64,000 nucleotides of DNA, taken from NCBI GenBank assembly GCA_024449915.1, contig JAMZAV010000366.1:124001-188000 (forward strand), read 5' to 3'. The notes beneath the pieces were generated by a model, which ran no database searches, was not told where the DNA came from, and saw only the letters and a list, made by a program, of their open reading frames with translations. Made by a program: the position numbers and the translations under genes. Below are positions 57,067 to 64,000 of this stretch, piece after piece (within the stretch, counting starts at the first letter, position 1; every line of letters begins with the position of its first letter). This stretch comes from Sweltsa coloradensis. Lineage: Eukaryota; Arthropoda; Insecta; Plecoptera; Chloroperlidae.

Positions 57067-58193
57067 CAGGGGTCGAAATTAACTTTGTTTGCCACTAGCC
57101 CTTCAGGCTAATGGCGACAATAGTACTCTAGCCCAAGAGCATTTTCACTAGCCCGCAATCAAATAGGTCATATTGATATAAAACGATCATAACTGAATGT
57201 TTGGCCCAACTCAAATGTGCGCACTCAGGTGTTGATTATTTCTGCTGAACAGTTGGTAATATCTTAACCAAATTTTGCATGAATGTTAAAGTACTTATTT
57301 ATTAATATCCGCAATTGGTTGTAAAAATTCAGTCTTAATGATCCATTACGAGACATAAGTACAAAACGTGAAAAAATGGGAATTTCAAAACATGGATTTC
57401 AATTCTGGAAATTCCCACCAAACAGTTTATCTTATGATAAAACCAAATTAACCTGCGCATTCACATTGATTTAAACGTTGATACCCAGTATGCAAATTTG
57501 TGTTAAAAAAATCTGTACACTTGGAATAAATTCCCAAAGTTGACCAACATTGAGCAAATTAAAGTGATTACACTAATTTTTAATTCAAAACAATGTATTA
57601 ATTTAGGAATATGCGTACTGGATATCATTCATTTATTCTTTATTAACGTTAGTGTGAAATTTGATAACGGTGTTATAAACCGTTTACCTGAAAAAGAAAA
57701 GAAAAAACAAAGCTATGCACCTAAACTCGTGGACACGCCAGCCTCAGCGACACCTCTTAAATCACAATATTTGCAGAATTTGACGTGTGGGTGTGGGGAA
57801 CTAGAGAGTGACCAGGAACAAATATTAATAGTATTAGAATAAATTAAGATTTTTATTTTGTTTACATTATTATTTCTAAGATGAGGGGTGCTGAGCCTGG
57901 CTAGCAAGCACTAGAAGATAGCCCGAGAAACTGGTGACTCGTCACCCCCCGACCCGACGAATGTTGGAAAAGGGTGTTTGATATATATATATACATTATT
58001 TAGAACAATTTTCCCTACTAGGTAGCACAACTATTGGGAGCTCGTTAGGATATCGGTGCGAAATAATAAGATTCTTTGAACAGCAATTGGGAACTGTGGA
58101 AAAAGTACTCGGCTGTTGTGCTAGTGAAATGAGATTTTTACTAACCCGACCAAAGTTTCACTAGCCTCGGGCGAGCGTTAATTTCGACCCCTG
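57067..58193. mobile_element. hAT element, target duplication CATATGGT
   Basis: CATATGGT at 57059-57066 and 58194-58201. Perfect inverted ends CAGGGGTCGAAATTAAC and GTTAATTTCGACCCCTG. Internally GTTTGCCACTAGCCCTTCAG and CACTAGCCTCGGGCGAGC. Interrupted by the LINE tail fragment at 57876-57990. No transposase recognised. Confidence 0.93.
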
Positions 58194-58789
58194 CATATGG
58201 TACAATTACGAATGTTTGTTGCTTGACATCAGGGCTCTCTCTTACAATTCATATAACTTCAAATAACATGAGGATGGTAGCAAATAAATTTGGGGGGCTG
58301 TATGAGCGTAAACTACTGCTAATACTGCTCTATACTTGAGCCCCCATGGGTACAGGGACATGGGTACAGGGTTGGCTTGGTCGCTTTGATTTACTGTCCC
58401 CCACTGAAAATCAGTTATATAACTGAGTGGGTAGACTCTAAATACAATTTATTTATTATTTATTTATTAATTTAAACGATGGAGACAAAATGCATATTTT
58501 AACCAGTAGAGACTGAAGTGGAACCTGCTCTTATGAGGGCAATGTAAAATTTGTATTCTGGAAGTGGGTGGATAAATAATTTTAAAAAATGCTTAATGAT
58601 CCATTGCGAGACATAGGTAAGTCCAAAACGTAAAAAATTGAAAAATCCAAAACATGGATTTCAATTCTGGAAATTTTTACCAAACCGTTTATCTTATGAT
58701 AAAACCAAATTAACCTGTGCATTTAAAATATCTGTACACTTGGAATAAATTCCCGAAGTTGAGCAAAATGGAGTAAATTACTGTGATTA

Positions 58790-59206
<417 letters not shown>

Positions 59207-59521
59207 CCAACCAACAACAAAAGAACCCCAACATTGTTGGGGTTACAAGCTAGTCAAGCTCGAGATAAGTTGCTGGTTAAATTTCTATTGCCGCTGAAAT
59301 ACAAGCAGTCCATCTAAATTTTGACATCATCTTGATCTACTAGTGACGTACTACAAGTGACATTGAAGGGAAGTATTAGTTTTTAGTATTTATACCATTA
59401 TTTTGTAGTTTTATATCGTTGTCTAGACCTAGGCTGTAAATTGACATTGAAACAATTGAATTTTGAGTTTTTGACAGTTAGTAGTAGGCATATATTCGTT
59501 TAGAAACATAATCTGTAACTA

Positions 59522-59685
59522 ATGGCGTTTTCTATTGGCATGCACTCGGCGAGTGCAGAGATGTCATTGTTGTCAACCTCCACTTGAATAATATTACAAA
59601 ACTGAACAAATGAAAAGACAAGTGGCAATCCAGTGCGCACTAGGGCACACTAGTGCGACCTGAGTGCGGCCAATGGAAGACGCCA
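59522..59685. mobile_element. Short inverted-repeat element (TA-flanked)
   Basis: ATGGCGTTTTCTATTGGC and the inverse of GCCAATGGAAGACGCCAT match at 16 of 18 positions, with TA outside each end. Interior has GCACTCGGCGAGTGC and GTGCGCACTAGGGCAC. About 164 bp, consistent with a Tc/mariner-type MITE. Confidence 0.6.
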
Positions 59686-59878
59686 TTAAACAAGGTAATA
59701 TATCTAATATAGTATAATATTTAGCATTTTACGTAAGCACCGTTATTTATTTTCAGAATTGAGAAGATTGTCGTCTTCTAAATTCGTCAAATTAGAAAAG
59801 GTTCAGCAAAACGAAAAGGCAAGGAGGTTGAGAAGCGAAGACCTCATCACCGCCTTGAAATTGATGAATCGTAATTGA
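59672..59878 (+). CDS. Possible 47-residue two-exon gene (59672-59693, 59757-59878)
   Basis: ATG at 59672 begins MEDAIKQ and stops at G|GTAATA. A 63-base intron ends TTATTTATTTTCAG at 59756, and the second exon reads ELRRLSSSKFVKLEKVQQNE, then KARRLRSEDLITALKLMNRN and TGA at 59876. AATAAA follows at 59915-59920. The phase fits exactly and the exon is markedly less AT-rich than its surroundings. The product would be small, basic and helical; I do not recognise a family. The odd part is the start: the first exon overlaps the right inverted repeat of a short element (59522-59685), so the ATG may be element-derived. Alternatively exon 2 is the 3' exon of a longer gene with its start elsewhere. 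Exon 2 is more credible than exon 1. Confidence 0.4.
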
Positions 59879-60183
59879 GAAAAGTGTTTTAATTCTTTTT
59901 AAGTGTATTGACTAAATAAACAATAACAAATAACAACAGACTTTGACAGCTAGGAGTTTCTCTCGAACAAGAAAAATAGGAAATAACAGACAATGGATGT
60001 TTTTGCGGTGAATTCACTTCAGACCACCAAAGCTGGGAAAAATGAGGCAGCGCATCAAATGGACAGAAGATATGAACATGTGTGTGATGCGTAGCTTTTA
60101 TAGGGTAACGTTATTAGAGACTGTTTTAATAGGTTATCGACAAGAGCTCCATAGAGAGTTTATACGTGAATATCTAATGTTAT

Positions 60184-60375
60184 AAGGATGTAGTTACGGG
60201 GCAGTGTAAGTTTATGAATTAAGAATGCGCAAATGTAGAAGAGTACATGAGCTTGGCCCTTCTTTTAGATCTCATTGCTTTTGAGTGTGTAAGGTTTAGC
60301 TGTATTTTTTTACAATCTTTTTGCATGTGTGGGATCTCATTACTTTTTCAAGTTCCATTGCAAAATATTTTTTTG
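60184..60375 (+). repeat. Single arm of the fold-back family
   Basis: AAGGATGTAGTTACGGGGCA to CTCATTACTTTTTCAAGTTC, related to the right arms at 2523 and 46483. Confidence 0.7.
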
Positions 60376-60789
60376 TGTTGATGTGTGTTTCCCATTTGTA
60401 TGTTCTACCATTCATATACAATACGTAGATACTTACTAATTACTAATTTCTGAGTATTTGTTTCATTATTACTATTATCTAATACTTAGCTGTTATTTTC
60501 CATTCATCTGGGCTTTATTGTTCCCGTGAATACTGAAGAAAGTCATTTGGTGAAGTGATTCTAGCAACTACCTAACAAAACATTCTTATAAACTGCATTC
60601 AACCACAAACAACCAACTAAATATGACAATTCCTTTGTACGTAGGTACATTTCAAAGTACAAAGTGACTGAACAGTTCACTCACTTTACCTTTGAATGGA
60701 TCACATGTAAGTGCCATGCTAAACACTTATTATATGGAAAGTATTGATATATTGGTTTTGTTTTTAGAATCAGAAATAATGGGAGAAAT

Positions 60790-61616
60790 GTAAGGATAAT
60801 AGATTAATAATAATAATCTTTATTGCAATTCATAATTATGCATTATGTTATATTATGTACTGTACATTACTAAAGGCGATATTCATTTAACAGATAGGGA
60901 TGGAATCACATCCCTAAAAAATGATCTTCCTTATAACCTTATATTCATACTTTTACTAATACATGCTAGAAATAAAACAAAACATATACTCATAAACATT
61001 CTGCTTATTACTACTCAGCTTTACATAAATTTCTACTTGGTGTTATTCTACTTAGAGATTGTAATTTTATTTATGTGGGTGGCCCACTCAAGTGTGTCAG
61101 AAAGTGTAAATCCAAGAAATTTAGCAAAACAGGTTTGGATTATGCTTTTTTTACTTCTAACTTAACTAGAGGACTATAGAGATTGGCTGGTTTTGGTAAG
61201 TATGGAAAATATGCAATAACAATTCTGCTGGTTAAGTTTAACCTGTTTGACATAGTTCAGTGTGACATTTTGCCAATTTGTTCATTAGCATTTGAAGATA
61301 GGGAAGCTGTATCTTTTTTCTTAGTACCTGATATAAGAATTGACTTGAGTCATCAGCAAAAATTGTAACATTGCCCGTACCAGTATCGAGGATTTTGGCC
61401 AATTCATTTACATAATATTAGATAGCAGGTGGGACTGAGTATTGACCCTTGGAGCACTCCTTTGGATAAATGTCCCAAATCAGAGAGTTTGCTACAGAGG
61501 GCACCATCCAGGTCAGTTGTTTTGATTTTAACAGCTTGCTGTGTCCTTGAGAGAAATGACATCATCCATTTAAGTGCCACTCCTTTCTGATAAACGTTAA
61601 GAAGTACCATTGACAA
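60790..61616 (-). pseudogene. Non-LTR reverse-transcriptase fragment, strongly degraded
   Basis: Minus strand from 61616: LLNVYQKGVALKWMMSFLSR, then KGVLQGSILSPTCYLILCK and, after a stop, VNELAKILDTGTGNVTIFAD with DDSSQF, the catalytic FADD block. Further downstream only scattered similarity (FHPYLLNEYR) remains before the AAT-containing 3' end at about 60807. Several stops, no endonuclease. Confidence 0.75.
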
Positions 61617-61619
61617 AAC

Positions 61620-64000
61620 AACATCCTTTCAGTTGCATGCATATCTTTTATAGTCACATTTGATTGTTGTACAATCAATTAGGTCAAGAAGTTGCCACTT
61701 TTTTATTTTAAATTAACACCCAAACTTGTTTCAAACATTATTCTCCGCAAGCGGCTATGGGTGACAACATATAAGGACTCAAAATATAAACAAGAATTAT
61801 TTAAAGATTGCTACCTTGCTTTAGTTAAAATAAAATTTCCTATTTAGTGGTAGCAGTACACGACAAGAAAACCCGTTATACTGCACATTTTGAATACAGT
61901 TTGCGGCTTTGCACAGTTGTAGGTGAAACCATTAGTAATATTTAAAGATGGGGAGGCACTCGAAAATTTCCTTAGAATTCAAAATGGTAGCCATTTTTCA
62001 AAACAATGTCTTCAGATACAAAAGTTCATTAAATGTGTCTAAAAATCTATATCTGGTATCGTTTTTTGATAGCTTTGATTTTTTTCCCAACCGGTTCACA
62101 GTAATACTTTTTTATTCTGATTCGTTTAATGATTGGTAATGTCAATATAATGCGTATTTTTGTACATTGTTCCTTAAATTAACAAAATGATCACTTTGAT
62201 CTGAGTGTTTTAAATAATAACTGGTTGGAGTTCATTACAAAATAGAATTTCTCATGTTTGCTGTACTTTGTTTTGTAGTAATAATTCCATGGCAAAATAT
62301 ATAGGGTGTATGAAGGATTTAGCAGATTCCAAAAAGGCCAAGGAAATGATTCTTTATAATAAATGTAAGTACTACAAAGTAGTGGATTCATATTAAATAT
62401 AGACTTACGCGTGCATTTGTATTTTTGGTATACCATGTTTGGGATGTTTACACACATTGATTCTTCTTGCATTCACCAAAAATATTTAATAATGCGTTTT
62501 TCCCCCCCGTAAAGTTTCTTGTCAGGATGTTTGTTTGAGCCAAACCTCGTGCGATTGTGTAAACATTGTTAGCCATTTTTGTAAATTATGGAAAAATAAA
62601 AAAGTATGCTCAGGCCCAGATTATTATGTACATTAGCTGCCTTAATAAGTTATGTAATATAAAATATGTACGACAAAAAGTTTATTTACAAGTACAACAT
62701 CAAAATGTTTGGAAAGAACATAATGATTTTGGTACAAAGAAGATGAATGTGAATATGGTCAAAAGTACCAGGAATGCCACAGCATTTTTTTTAAATTTCA
62801 CAAATTATCAAAGAAAACAATGTTTTAACAACCATTTACATATCAAATCATTAAAATTTCTTCAACTGATTTAAACCTGTAAATGGTAACACAATATCAA
62901 TTTAAAATTGGTAGGTACATGTATTTCAGATTCAGATTTTTATTTACCAACTAGACAAGTTGACACACAACAGTACACAAGTACAGTGGTACAGGCATTG
63001 TCAATACATGCAGTACTATATATATATATATATATTAGCACGTAGGTTTTCACGAACAGTCATAGATACATCCAAATTTGGTTTTAGGATTTTTGTTTGT
63101 GTATTTCCTCTTCTCTCTAGCAGGCCTTCACAAGGACCATTGTCACAAGATATATATATAATGTTTTCAAAATGTATTAAACTTGATAAAGTGCTATGTA
63201 ATTAGCACGAAACGTTGTCGAAATAAATAACTACTATACACGGATAACCGAAAGCTATAATGAACACATAACAACCGTGAAAGCCTTCATTTAACTATGT
63301 GTCACATCAATCCAAAATTACACAACAACAACATTTAAGCAATGTATACAAAACCAAATACTTAAAACAATATAACACAACATAATAATTATAATAATAA
63401 TTAATATTGTAATTATAATAATTATTGAACATACTGATAGTAGAAACCAGGTGTGTCTTGGTGGAAACCATTGGATACCATTGAAAGCCCGATGGCGATA
63501 CCCATCATGCATTTTGTATTAACTATTGAGAAACTAATAGCACTCAATGCTAATACTTTTGAATTGTTTATACTTTATATAGACTAAGGCGCGTAAGAAC
63601 TCTTTCTTGGTTGGTGTGGGGGTTGGGGGGGATGTTGTCTAACCATTATAAAACCATCTAAAACCAGGTGTAAAGCTAGGTTCAGCTTCCATTAGCACTT
63701 ATCATAATACTTATCATAGCTTATCCCAGTACACGATCCAACGATCCAATCCCCAATCAGTATCAACTTTATTGAATACAGATGAGTCATTAGGTCAACA
63801 ACACACCTTCCTTTGGTCTTAAATTGAAACAAAATTCTTGAAGAGAATAGTAGCTTTTACTAACTAAACACACCAAAAAGTGGTCTGCCTGATGACAAGT
63901 GATTTTGGACTCATTTAATATATTTCCTCTCATAAAGTGCTGTTCATATCGTGATGGTTCTGAGGGAGGGAGGAATCATGAATTCAGGAGATCAAAAAAA
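61620..64000. other. AT-rich sequence to the window end, no gene recognised
   Basis: A (TA)n run at 63015-63033 and another at 63150-63160, and an (ATAAT) patch near 63383-63425. No exon with splice sites and coding character could be supported on either strand, including upstream exons for the minus-strand zinc-finger genes. Confidence 0.4.

Overview
This is animal nuclear DNA: AT-rich, intron-rich and full of transposable elements, with spliced C2H2 zinc-finger genes and no sign of bacterial, organellar or viral organisation. The ZAD (zinc-finger-associated domain) pair of exons points most naturally to an arthropod. The frequent TAGGCCTA-type words and (AAT)n-tailed retroelements fit an invertebrate, but I cannot name a species.

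Protein-coding content. (1) A plus-strand gene of about 30 kb can be assembled by eye from five exons whose splice phases all agree: ZAD N-half (1613-1799), ZAD C-half (13426-13569), hydrophilic linker (23391-23744), basic linker (25840-25994) and a zinc-finger terminal exon (30601-31729). It would encode about 655 residues, except that one extra base in exon 1 breaks the frame just before its splice donor. (2) Two minus-strand zinc-finger terminal exons, 51379-53712 (14 C2H2 fingers plus four atypical ones) and 36616-37753 (nine fingers plus one broken), are tandem paralogues. Neither has its own start codon, both have a splice acceptor in phase 2, and no upstream exon is recognisable on their strand in this window. 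(3) A possible 47-residue two-exon gene lies at 59672-59878, with its ATG inside the end of a small inverted-repeat element.

The rest is mostly mobile DNA. Several hAT-type elements have exact 8-bp target duplications: 13978-14935, 16002-19526 (with a transposase remnant), 26156-26627, 27050-27527, 38101-38834 and 57067-58193; 32022-32452 has a 7/8 match. There are TTAA-flanked piggyBac-like elements at 3244-3950 and the pair 693-1336 and 48124-48746. Non-LTR reverse-transcriptase remains lie at 10095-13315, 19527-20018, 20341-20535, 21439-22458 and 60790-61616. tRNA-derived SINEs occur near 8.6, 20.1, 28.5-29.7 and 42.3 kb. Large fold-back elements lie near 2.4, 5.8, 15.3 and 46.5 kb. A tandem array with a period of about 285 bp spans 6361-8130. 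Two further dispersed families occupy much of 39.7-43.1, 44.3-45.0, 49.4-50.2 and 54.5-56.5 kb.

Layout: 1-31.7 kb is the ZAD gene with element-packed introns; 31.7-36.6 kb is intergenic; 36.6-53.7 kb holds the two minus-strand zinc-finger exons separated by repeats; 53.7-64 kb is repeat-rich, with the candidate mini-gene. The zinc-finger proteins are probably nuclear DNA-binding regulators; their targets cannot be read from the sequence.
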